Of a stretch of 64,000 nucleotides of DNA, positions 33,609-45,144 are shown piece after piece. The position numbers were made by a program, and so were the translations under genes. Below the pieces are notes generated by a model that ran no database searches, was not told the DNA's origin, and saw only the letters and a list, made by a program, of their open reading frames with translations. The DNA lies in assembly GCA_958299035.1 (NCBI GenBank), contig CATQJL010000112.1, positions 5,130,123 to 5,194,122 on the forward strand. The letters run 5' to 3'. Within the stretch, counting starts at the first letter, position 1; every line of letters begins with the position of its first letter. The stretch is from Cylicocyclus nassatus (lineage: Eukaryota > Nematoda > Chromadorea > Rhabditida > Strongylidae).

Positions 33609-35271
33609 TATTAAATGCAATCAAATGCACAGTTAAAGTAATTCGAAGGAGGATGCAACCAGATGTGTGCACTCAAATTAGATCCTTATCTTTATTTGAT
33701 CTCTAGTGCAAGTGTAAGAAAGCTTCTTTACACAATGACCGGAGTGCTACTACTACTACTAGTAAGGCTAATAAGCTGCAACTATTCTGCAAAGAAATTG
33801 AATGCACTTGTGAAATTTGATACTTCCTTTTTGCTACGCCAAAAAGTGCAAAGTTTGCAGCAGCAATCGTTTCCAAACCATTTTTTTTCCTCGCGAAAGT
33901 GGTACCGTCCGCTTTTTTTAAGATTTTTCAAGGGATTGACTTTCAAAATTCTGAACTGTTGAGCTTTATCAAAAATTTATGTCATAGATAGTTGAGATGG
34001 GATAGATAGCCGAGATCTGCGTGGAGGCACCGTACTATCTAAGATCTACGTGGATCTTTCAAAGAGCACGGCTAACACGATGCTGTAACGGCGCTGGCAC
34101 GGGGCTGGCACAGTGCTGTCATCAGCCTTACTCGCGTGACAGAAAACAGTAAATGATTCTGCTGAAGGTAGAATTATGCTCAACGTTAAGGAAAGGTTTC
34201 CTCTACAAAGCAAGGAACCATAAGAAGCACTAAAAGCTTTATGAGCCATAGCGTAGCGGTCATCAAGGCTGAATGAGTTAGCTGACACATATGGAGAAAG
34301 GATATAAAAACAGTAATATGATATATGCTTTCAATTAGCAAGCTGTTTTTCCGATTCTATAAAGACATCTAGTGGAGGGAGAAAAAGAGAGGGTAGAGAA
34401 AGAAGGAATGAAGGGGCAAGCCTCTGGAACATTTCAATGAAATCAGGGTCCGACTGAGAGTGGATCTAAATTTGGCTCTTTTTTCACTCTTCACAGGAAG
34501 CACTTAGTGGGTCGTGTGAACCATGAGGGTGGAATTTCAACTTAACCACAAGCCAGAGATCGACACGGTTGTATAGAACAGGATCAAGTTTGCCATTGGT
34601 CTACATAAATTTTTCCGAGACTTTCATTGCATTTTTTTGAGCTGAAAAAAAAAGAGAAGGAGGAAGGGGACGGAGAAGAATCACCGTGAAGGGTGTTTTC
34701 AAAAGGTAGGCTAAGTTGTTAAGAAGATGATCTCCACTGAGACGATAAAGATGGTATAAATTACGTTGATATGTAAGGAAAACTACATGTTTTGCAGATT
34801 CATTTGGCACTCTTGAGCGAAGTGAAAATTGAATTCTAAGCAGATATCCATGTTTTCTCATCAAGTTTTGAGAAATGTCAACGTTCGTTGCTTTGAAGAT
34901 GAGCAACAGAGATGATTTTTCTTTTGTGGATGACTTTATTAGGTTGACAAGGTAACCACTTCTCTCGTAACTTCTATTTATGAATGTCTTTCGCATTATA
35001 TAAATTTGATATGAAGTATAAATGAGGCCATTAATCTACCAATTTCTAAGAAGGCATGTAAAAATTACGGTAGTTATATAAAGGGCAAACTTACAGAAAT
35101 GGCTGAATGATCTAAAAAAGGGGAGCAAACATTTTTCGGCATGCATTATTTTTCATTTGTAAGGTTACGGTAAACTCACGGAATGATCCATGCCACTAAA
35201 AAGGGAACTTTTATGGAAAGTCGGATTACTGGTTGCCAACTTAGAATGTTATGATATTTATCATAGTATAT
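33609..35271. other. No supported gene; one GC-rich islet
   Basis: Open frames here (33663-33962 plus, 34601-34996 minus) show no known motif. The GC-rich islet at 34062-34130 is annotated separately. Confidence 0.35.
34062..34130. repeat. GC-rich islet of GGCGCTGGCACGG words (1 of 4)
   Basis: GGCGCTGGCACGGGGCTGGCACAGTGCTG in an AT-rich setting. Related islets lie at about 40733-40825, 42110-42165 and 43707-43820. Confidence 0.6.
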
Positions 35272-35448
35272 ACCCTTTGATTCAACTGGCTTGGCGGCTG
35301 GAAGACGAGGCTTCGTGACCTATTTGAGGCAGAGAATGATCAGAAGCACGCGCACGAGTAAGACGCAGACTGCGTCGCGGGCGCGAGCGGTTTCAATTCG
35401 GTCACAAAGCCCCGCCTTCCAGCAGCCAATCCATTTGAATCAAAGGTT
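35272..35448. mobile_element. Short MITE, CCTTTGATTCAA family (copy B)
   Basis: The ends ACCCTTTGATTCAACTGG and TTTGAATCAAAGGTT are inverted. The arms GGCGGCTGGAAGACGAGG and CCCGCCTTCCAGCAGCC pair. The middle (CACGCGCACGAG, GCGTCGCGGGCGCGAGCGG) is shared with copies A and C. Confidence 0.85.
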
Positions 35449-35557
35449 AGATACTATTGTGATATCTATCATAGCGGATAGACATCTTACAATTAGACAG
35501 GTGCTGCCGAAGCCGGTTATGTTGGATGGTGAATAATAAACTACAGCTTTAGTTTAA

Positions 35558-35800
35558 CACATTGACGACCGAAGTCTTTCTTGGACCAGCCAACATTTTT
35601 CAAATAAAATCACGCACAATTCCGTCTACAGTACACCTACAGTAGCGCTGGAATGCTGGCAAAAACAGTAGAGGTTGTATCTAAGTCCAACATGAAAGAA
35701 GACTCTCCGAGGTCGTTTAACGTATTTCAGAAGCCATTTCAATGAGTGTCATGGTGTGTCAAACCTTGACACACCATGTGTGTCAAGCGGTCGTCAATGT
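35558..35800. mobile_element. 243-bp piggyBac-like MITE with TTAA duplication
   Basis: TTAA at 35554-35557 and 35801-35804 borders the inverted ends CACATTGACGACCG and CGGTCGTCAATGTG. Near the right end a perfect 13-bp hairpin (CATGGTGTGTCAA / TTGACACACCATG, 3-base loop). TTAA specificity is the hallmark of piggyBac. Confidence 0.85.
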
Positions 35801-35804
35801 GTTA

Positions 35805-38800
35805 ATCTGCAAAGTATTGAATTTTTTGTAAGTATCTTTGAACAGTTTTGAAACGAATTTTTTTTATTTTTAGTGCAAGACTATTCAGCCTAACATTGTA
35901 AGGAGTAAAAATTAAAAATAAGTGATTATTTAAAAGGAAGCATTTGCTTTCCTTAAGAAAAACGACAATTTTAGCATTTGTGATTTCTCACCACGTTAGC
36001 TATATAATCCTTTTCTAATTACCACCGGATTATTAGTACATTTATTCTCGAGTTCTAATTCGTTACGAGAATCCACAATAGGTTCTATTTGTCCTATGTA
36101 CTCCTCGCGCCTACGCGTGAAAGACTAAAGGCTAATGATCAAAAGTGTGTTAATAATTCTTACTTTGTTGAAAAGGAATGCAAAGAATAGTGAAAAAGTG
36201 CTTGATCAGCTGATCTTTACACTTTTTGCCCTTACTTTCTGAATTACTAATACTGAGTAATCCCCTTGAACCAGAATATTCAAAAATTAGTAGATGACCC
36301 GAATTCCAACAATCTGCGAAGGTTGATAAACTCGAAAAAAATAAAATCACGTGTCTATTCAATGCATAGTGAAATTTGAGTAAATTTTTGATTTATGTTT
36401 CCTGGATTTGAAGCGAAAAAATCTTTTGAACAAATATAAAAAAATTTCTAGAAGAAAATATCTCGTTCTTCTATGGATGGCACACGTAACTAAGTGTGTG
36501 ATTGATACATAAATAAACGAATAAGTAAATATTTCTACAGTTAGACTGGAAGCATTGCTTTTGGAAGCTTTTCAGTTCCACCGTAAGCACTCAAAAGGAT
36601 GAATTTCTGTTCTCTGTCATTTGGTGAATAAGACCCCCGCACCTATTGTCATCAACAGATAAATTAGATCTAGCTCATTAACATTTTGCATATTTATAGC
36701 ATTCATTGCATGCATAAACAAAGAAGAAAAGGTTCTGAGACGCTTACATAATATGTGAGGAAAAAGAGAAGAAAGAAGAAATTATATTTAGGTTTGGTAT
36801 TTCAATTGTCAGACGACTTCGCCACTTAACTAAATAATTCAGCTGCTTTTTCAACAAATACTGCAGGTTGCAAGACTTCCTTGATTTATTTTCCGATCTG
36901 AAACTTCAGCAATTTTTACTGCCCTTTTTCATTGAAAAGCTGCAATTTACGGTACTCCTGTATTCTTATACGAAACTATTGGTTTATAACTTTGCGTTTG
37001 TTGATTGGCAATTGATGCAAAGGCAAATTTTATGCTGAAATTGATAAAACTTACAGTTTTCTCAGCCTATCATTTGAAGTTGTCCCGACCAGTTTTACTA
37101 AAGCATGGGCAATAGCAATTTAAGCAATTAATATTAATTTTCTAAATATTACTCTATAAATGAAGATCTGCAGCCAAAAAATTCTTTTACTGTCTATGGC
37201 TAAATTTGAGGGCAAGAATATATCTAGAGTAGTGCTCTTCGAATGTTTGTTGAAAAGCTAGAAGCGACATTTAGGTGACGTGATGTGCTGAAAAGCAGCC
37301 AAAGTACTCGACTTACACAAAATTAACTAGATGACGCCATTTTACACAAATCACGCCACTTTTTCGTAGTAGGACAAATATTGCAAAATTCTGACTGCCA
37401 CCTACAAATTTGAAGAATCAAAATACTACTGTATCTTGAGAGCTTGCTAAGTTTGCAGCGTCACTCGTAAGAAGTGGTCAAATGAGAGAATGGGGAAGCG
37501 ACGAAGCGGGGATGGGGAAAGCGGTTTGAGGGGGGGGGGGAAGGAGTCAGATGATGTCTGGAGATATCGTGCAAAGCATTATTTATGAATATCTCGTGGC
37601 AAATCAAAAGCGGAGAGGGCTAAGGTCACAGCGTACTCACACATAAAGCAAAATTGCTCTCGGAGTGTGAAGGTTCTGGTTTGTGTTGGTAATCCCGGAA
37701 GCTCTCGTTTGAAAAATGGAAGAAAACCATAAAATCAACAGGATACTGGGTGCACTGTGATTTATATCAAAACCAAATGACACAATAAATTGGAAGACAC
37801 ACATTCTTAGAAAGTAAAGTCAAAAATTCTCTTATCAAAGGTGGATAAAACTTGGCAATTTTTGAGCTTTCTTTTTGAGTTCTGAGGGACAGCCACGAGA
37901 TTAGATGCGCAGAAAAATATATAGGGAGAAAATAGGGGACAAAAAACCATTCTAAATAGTAAATAGGCCTGCCGTTACATTTCAGAAGCTAAAAGAATAG
38001 GTTCTGGATGAGCTAGCAAAGTCAGAATTTGCAGAAATAATTCATGAAATCAAAATGAAAAGCTACTCATACAATATTCGTATGAGAGCAGTCGAAATAA
38101 AACCAAATTGCCATTTGGAAGAGTTGACGTAAAAAATCTTGTAGCTTCAATTCTCTTCTTGTTGGGAGTACCCGCAGAGATAAGAAGATATACATTGTTT
38201 CAGAAAAGATAATCGAATTATTGCAGTGATCAGTATATCCACAAATTCATTCAACCTTCCTGCCTATAAGGAGCTAAAAAAAATAATGTCACTGTTATGT
38301 TGTGGACGGAACAAAAATGAGCTTTGATGCTCACAGTACGATTCTCTTTGATGAGCTACCATTGTTCTACGACGTTGCGATAAGAACTTTGTTTGTATAA
38401 CCTTTTTTTATTTACTGAAACGCTCGTAGCACATGGCTTTGCAAAAATTTCTAGGAATTTGAGAAGCACGAGGGAGAAAAAAATTGCACTTTTCTCTCTA
38501 ACATCACCGTAACATCATAGTAGTTGCTATAGCTTGTCAATTTGGGGAATTTGGAAAGGATATGCTGAAAAACATTTTTGTACTTCTCTCTTCCCCATAG
38601 CTTGAAAGTTTGTGTCATTAAATATATTTTGAGTAAAACTTCTCGTAAAATTGGACCATTTTAAATTCAGATAATTTCGGTACCTCCGAGAGTGAACGAC
38701 TTGTGACAACCTCTCCATAATAACTGAGCTGAAACCAAATTTTTTTTGGCGTAGTGGAGAGCTGCAGAATCTAAAATTTATCTCTACTTACAGTTAAGCT

Positions 38801-39987
38801 GCCTAAGTAAATGAGTTCCTTATATTTTGATGTTTGCATTGGAATTTTTATCAAGCTAAGGCAAAAATTTTCGGTTTCTATGGTTGAGAAGACTTTTGAA
38901 TATCATTCTGATTGCAAAAATCATCAAATAAAATGTATAGCCACCTTTCAGAGTATGTTAGAGTAGAACATACTAAGAAAACATTTTTTGAATCTTGATC
39001 AATGTAGTGATGCGTATTGGAGTGTGTGTGAGAAAAATTTCAAAAGTAAATTTTGAGTAAAGAAATTTTCTAAGATCTATGTGGGCATGGATCCAATAAG
39101 TAGTAGATCAATCAATACATCTGTATATGAATAATGGTTGTATATTTGAACATTGAATTTGGAATGGCTTTACAAACATTTTCTGACCCGAAACGGTGCT
39201 TTGCTTTGTTTCAAGAGTGTAAAAGTTGTAAATAAGACAGAAGAAGCACAGCTCCCTTAAACATATGCATCAAAATGGCAAATTGACAATTCGATGCATA
39301 TGATTTTGCAAAAATTTTGCAAAATCATATGCATCTAAATTTTTTTTCATAAGAAATAAAACGAAACAGATAACAGAAAGCAGAAAAATTTTTTAAAGCG
39401 ACTTTAACACACGTGCTCTATGCCGTAATGTTTCATCCTTATGAGTATATCGGACCCTAGTAGGTTGCGTGATTTTGAATTCTAAAATTCGCATGACCTT
39501 GCTCACATGGCAGTCACGACATCAAATTCGTAGCACCTGATATGACTGGATTCTGTTGAACGCTTAGTATTTACAATGCGCAATGAGTCAAAATAGTTTC
39601 AAATTATATTTTTGCACAAAAGGAAACTAGCGGGTTCTTTTGGACAAGTGGTAAATTAAGACGATGTTCGGTCACTCATATATGGCAACTTGGAAGCTTT
39701 TGAACTCTTTCCATCATTTCGCTCAAGACCAAACATCTTTTTTCAACTCGACAGAATTAATTTGTGTTGGAATTTCCAGATGAAGGGGTAATTAAGATCA
39801 CCAAGATTTTTTAATTATTCAAAGTATCATGCATGCTCTAATGAGTGTATGTCTTCCTCGCTTTCTCTCTCTCCCCCGCCCCCCTTCTCCCCTTTCACTT
39901 AGCGTTGTAATTTGGTAGATATTCAAGCATCTGTTCATCTAACAATAAGATAATAATAAATGATTAGTGTTTCCGCGTGATAATATA
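35805..39987. other. AT-rich interval without supported genes
   Basis: No open frame with known motifs. A G tract lies at 37529-37541 and a near-perfect palindrome at 39291-39333 (listed separately). Confidence 0.4.
39291..39333. repeat. 43-bp perfect palindrome with one-base centre
   Basis: The arms of 21 bases (GATGCATATGATTTTGCAA and on) are exact complements around a single A. The ATATGCAT words and the CAT/ATG ends make a possible cruciform. A further ATATGCATC lies 22 bp to the left. Confidence 0.85.
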
Positions 39988-40656
39988 CAGGGTGTCCCAA
40001 AAAAATGTTAACACTGTTTGATCGTTAATAACTTCCTTGCTTTCAAGTCTTTTGCCAAGCTTTAAGTACTATCTTATAGAGCGAGGATAAACTTAAGTTT
40101 CAGTGCGGAGCGAATCATCTAACCCTCCTCTTTATTTTAGAATTACGGTAGGAAATTTGACAAGAATTTTAGGCCATTGAAGGCCATTTTCTGCTTCGAA
40201 ACAGAGCCAAACAAGCCAAAATCTCTTGTACTATGGTAATGAAAGCCGATGATTTCGGATATGAAATTTCCATTTTGTTATAGCACTTCTTTCAAAGTTA
40301 TCCTAGGTAAATGTAATAACTAACTTCCCAGCTATCAAAAATGCGATTACACCGTCAAAAAAGCTGAAAACACTCGTAAAAAGTTGTGTAGTAAAATCAG
40401 CGTGCGCGAAAATCCCAGTACACTTTTCAGATTTTTTGGAAAAAAGTTTGTCAGTGAGCATACTTCACGACGGTTCCACAGGCTGGAATTTCTTACCGTA
40501 ATCCTACAGTTATGAAGAGCGAACGGTGATTCGTTCCATACTGTAAATCTAAGTTGAACCTCGCTCTACAGAATGGTGCATCAAGCTCGCCAAAGGCATG
40601 AATTAAGGGGATTTATTAAGGATCAAACAGTGTTAACATTTTTTTGGGACACCCTA
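39988..40656. mobile_element. Mariner-type MITE (copy 2 of the 16816 family)
   Basis: The ends CAGGGTGTCCCAAAAAAATG and TTTTTTTGGGACACCCTA have TA outside (39986-39987, 40657-40658). It is collinear with 16816-17489 (shared AAACAAGCCAAAATYTCTTRTACTA region, AAAACACTCGTAAAAAGTTG, CGCTCTACA). Confidence 0.9.
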
Positions 40657-40732
40657 TATAAAACAAAGGGAAATAGAGGTAAACAATAAGGAGTACTTAA
40701 ATGCAGGCTGATTTATTCACAATTGCCTGTGT

Positions 40733-40825
40733 GCCGGCCCCGTGCCAGCGCCGTGCCAGCTCCGTAACCAGCATGGAAGTAGCGCATGATGATCAATCCA
40801 TTTCTCCGGCACACTTTCGGCACGG
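40733..40825. repeat. GC-rich islet (2 of 4)
   Basis: CCCCGTGCCAGCGCCGTGCCAG on the left, and CGGCACGGCGCTGGAGCGA about 60 bp to the right, in inverted orientation, so the islet is a degenerate palindrome. Confidence 0.65.
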
Positions 40826-42109
40826 CGCTGGAGCGACGATTATCTAATTTGAATTCAAGATTTAATCTATAAGCAGTTGCGATTAGACATTAGTAAGAGG
40901 AAGAGGATGAAATGGAACTAAGCTACAGTTTTCAAAGTAAAGTAAAAATTTTCGACTTTTCTTGCTTTTATTTCCCACGCTTCATCTCCCCAGAGACGTA
41001 ATCAATTTTGCATTTTGAGTAAGAGTAGACATGGAAGAAGTAAACAGCAAAATGTCAACAATCCTATCTAGCTTCGCCAAAAAGTTCTAAATAATGTCTT
41101 CTATGCACCAACAAGGAAAGCTCGAAATGAAATCAACTTTTCTAGCACGTCAGCGAAACAAACCTATTTTTAACACTACTTGCCACTTGTTGTTTGGAAT
41201 ATCTTGTTTTTATCAAATTCCATTCAATTCATTGGAGTTCCACAACCTACATTAAGCATCTATTGGAAAGAAATCAAGCGTAAAATAATGTGTTTGAACT
41301 GAGGTAAGTGTCACGCGTTGAAATTAAAGTTGCTCATTTAGCAGAGAACTTCTATTAAGATTATTACTTGCGTATGAAAGGTGATAGTAATAAAGAAGGA
41401 ATGAATTTCTATGATTGATTTTCTGCTTGTTTAGCCTGACTCAATGCAATGATGCTAAATATTGTAGTTTCAAAGAAATCCAAATCGAAGCTGCAGATAT
41501 TTTATCAAAATACTTCGAAAAATAAAATTATTGAATTTTCAAAAGTCCAAGCAATATGAAAACTCTTTTTGGACTAGTTTGAACAAAATAAGTTCTACAC
41601 AGGTCGTAAATACACTGAATTACAATCAGTAAGGCGAAATACGGACTTTTGGGATTACTAGAATAAAATTGACTACTAAAACTTATATCAACATTTCTGC
41701 TCTGACAAAGTTTAGATTTCATATTATTTGCAGATCTGATAAGCCACACAGTAACAGGTCTTTTAAACTCACAATTTAAGTGAACATACTCCTTTTTGGA
41801 ACTTTTGATTTCAAAACGCCGTATTGTTAAAAATAAACATTTGAGCTGATTAAGGAATTCTTGTGATCTTGCACTAATCAGCTCTATAAACTGGCAGGAG
41901 CTTTTTACAAAAGCTTTCGTGCTCTTATGGATTCGCTTTGTTCCGTCTCAAAGGATAGGTGAACAAACTCGGCCACTTTGAACCGCTTACGCGGAGTACT
42001 GCTCCCGCAACGACATGCAACAATGTTGCAAAAGGACTAGTTATCAGCGAAGGCGGGTTCAAAGTGAGGAGTTCGTTCCCCTATCCCTTCTCAATCAACG
42101 CCGCTTGGA

Positions 42110-42165
42110 TTCCAGCACGGCGCAGACACGGTGTTGGCACAAGAACGGCACAGCACCGGCACATC
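42110..42165. repeat. GC-rich islet (3 of 4)
   Basis: CAGCACGGCGCAGACACGG followed by GGCACAAGAACGGCACAG and CACCGGCACA. A weaker match to the shared word. Confidence 0.5.
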
Positions 42166-43706
42166 TGCAGCTCTGGGTCCAGGTACTTTTTGGTTACAAC
42201 TATAAGTTTGACACAGTTTCAACAAAGATCTGCGTACCGAGAGAAAATACAGAATTCCATTTTTTCAGAAACAGAATGCAGTGCAGATAAATTTTTCTGG
42301 CGACTCAAATAATTCCCTTAATATGGCAGTAGCAGACAGGAACATCTGGCTACAAAACCTCATGTCCAGTTATGGTAGCTCAAACGAATACTACATTCGG
42401 AGACTGAAAATACTACTACAAATGAAGCTAAACAGTGCAAAATGTATGCAATGTCTATTTATGGACTTATTCGACAATTAAGTTACAGTAAAGCTCATAA
42501 TTCGACAATTGAATTACCGTAAGCTCATATAATGTGATCGAGAATTTTCACGTAAACTCATTCAATTACTTAACCTCGAAAAAGAGTAACTACGATTTCC
42601 CCACATATCCAAAGCCAAAAAATCAAGCAATAAAAACACTTCCTCTAAGGCAATAAATAGCAATCGTTTTCATTAACTGCTATAGAAATTGTTGATGCCA
42701 TACAGATTTCAGATGGAAAATACCCTTGATTAATTGCTAAACCCTTGGAGCAAATTACTCAAAGGTGAAAAAACTAAATAATGGTATTGCTCGGACATAA
42801 ATCACGAGCGCAATACCATTCATGAAATGAACAAATGCGTTCTACTTTGAAATAATTGGTTATTTCATATACGTCGCTAGAATGGCAGTATAAAGATTTT
42901 CATGTCAGTTGGGGGCAAAAGGAAGGACGGAAGGGGAGGGCTTGTAATTGGAAAGTAGCTTCCATGAATTTTTCAAGAGGTTTTCAGCGTATTTTTACAA
43001 AAATTCTAAACCTCAAAGTACGAAATGTGATTTTGTTAGTTATTTATCAACAAAAACAAGTTGTTTGAAGGAATTCTTCATAAAGATCTCCCAATATTTC
43101 CAAACCCAGTCTCGGTGGGAGAGGGAGGAAACGAATGTTGGCCTTTTAAGAATCTCAAAATGAATTTGGAAAAAAAATTTATTCGAACGAAACGGTAGCC
43201 GGTATGAAGTAGCATGAGGTATAGTTCCAAGTCTATGAAGTCTCAACAAACACTTTGCAAGTTGATAAGCTTTTTGGCGCTATCACACCATTTGATTAGC
43301 TCAAAAGCAGATCGTTTGTGAATACTTGCTTCTTTGACTAGATGCTTCAAGATGCGAAAAAAGTAGAAAATTTGAGTCCAGTTGGATACCTAGTGTGATT
43401 ATTTTTAGTACTTTTCAAGGAAAAAATCGAACAACTCTCTCAGAAAAAAAATTCCAGAAAAATGGGTTAGATTGATAGCAAAGTGGTATGTTAAGTTATG
43501 TTATGTCAAGCCATTGCATTTTCTTCGATTTCAGTTTATTTTATTTTGTTTTCGTTTTTACATAATTTTTTTATATGATGGCACATTATAATTAGGTAAT
43601 GTACAAGTAAATAGATAAACAGATAAATTTTCTCATTCCAGGAATCCGAAAAAATTCTACTTAATATGGTAGAAGTTGTCCGTGATTGCATACTATGAAC
43701 GCTCAA

Positions 43707-43820
43707 GCTGTACCCGGGCCGTGTGTCAGTATCAGTTAGCGCCGTGCCATACTCATGCCGCGTCTCGTATTGATCGTTCTAGCACGGCGCTAGCACGGCG
43801 CTGGCACCGGTGACCGTGGA
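43707..43820. repeat. GC-rich islet (4 of 4)
   Basis: TTAGCGCCGTGCCATAC on the left and TAGCACGGCGCTAGCACGG plus CGCTGGCACCGG on the right, again inverted relative to each other. Confidence 0.65.
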
Positions 43821-44967
43821 CTTAGTGCAGCAGTCAAAGATGGAAAACCCTTTACTCCAGCCACTAATTGAAATTTCTTCTTGTTTCTCAATTTAGAAGA
43901 ACATCAAAAAGCAGAATTGTATGCCTACCTTTTGTTATGTCGAGTAGGAAAATCAAGTTCAAGAAACTTTAATAGCACAAAATTCCACGATTGGCTTTAA
44001 CCATCTACTATATTTTATTACTCCTATAAAGAATGCGCAAGCATGTTTGCTTTCTCCTTATTTGAATTTATTTCCAACATTTGGCTTCATGTTTACAACT
44101 TTCCTATGCTTATAAAATCTTCTCATATGCACTGCTGCCACCGACTAATTCTGCAAGAGTTTATGACTTTTCAACAGCCACTAAATCTCGCCAATATTCT
44201 AATCAAACGAAAAAAGCGCTTCTACTTGATTATAGTTCTTGCGATAAGAATGCTTTACGACAGCAATAAATCAACGCACAATATCTTGCGCTCAAGTTTC
44301 GCAGCAAGCAATTTGGTCGAGAATTCAGGGATCCAGGGAAAAATGGAGTCATTTGAGATTTATATAAACTCAAAGTTCTGAAGAAAAGGGTACATCTTGC
44401 TTAATTAGACATTCTACTGTGATTCCAGTTTTTCCAAACTGCATGAAAATAAGTCACAATACAGATAATTGCGAAATGTTCAAAAAAATGCGATTTGCAA
44501 AGTTGCACTTGACTGATTACAGAAAACCATTTTACCTTTTACTTCAATTCATATTCAAATTTATCCAGTCTATTGTAGTCAAATGATCTGACAAAATCGT
44601 GTGAAAAGAAAAATCGGATTTCTGGGTCAAAATTTGAATGAAAAATTAGAGTTGGAAACTTATGCAGCTGAGCACCTAATAAGAAAAGTAAGAATACAAA
44701 GGTGTATTTTTTTTAGGATAATCACAATTTACAAATAAGGTCGTGAACTAGCTAAACCATAATATTCAACTGTAAAGCAGATTCAGGTGTAAATTATATC
44801 TGTTATTCATACGGATTCGAAGATGCCTGGCAAAAAATCGAAATTTATGAAAAAAACTAGGAGGATTGCGAAGAATTACAAAGTTCTCTTGCGAAGAGAA
44901 AAACTTTACATCTCGTGATAATTCTCCTTTCAAAATTTTCTGAGATAAGAACTTTGCACTACAACAT

Positions 44968-45144
44968 ATCCTTTGGTTCAACTGGACTGGCCGCTGGAAA
45001 GCGGAGCTTCGTGACCTAGTTAAGGCTAGAGAATGATCAGAGAGCACAAGCGCGAAAGAGGCGCAGATTGCGTCGCGGGCGCAAGCGGCCATTAGGTCAC
45101 ACAGCCCCGCCTTCCAGCCGCCAATCAAATTAAAGCAAAGGTTA
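44968..45144. mobile_element. Short MITE, CCTTTGATTCAA family (copy C)
   Basis: The left ATCCTTTGGTTCAACTGG and right GCAAAGGTTAG ends are inverted; the centre GCGTCGCGGGCGCAAGCGG matches copy B. The right TIR has decayed (TTAAAGCAAAGG). Confidence 0.8.

Larger units (their letters stand above)
40657..44967. other. AT-rich interval with three GC-rich islets, no supported gene
   Basis: Islets at about 40733-40825, 42110-42165 and 43707-43820 repeat GCGCCGTGCCAGC / GGCACGGCGCTGGC. Open frames at 41959-42312 and 44043-44381 lack recognisable motifs. Confidence 0.4.
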
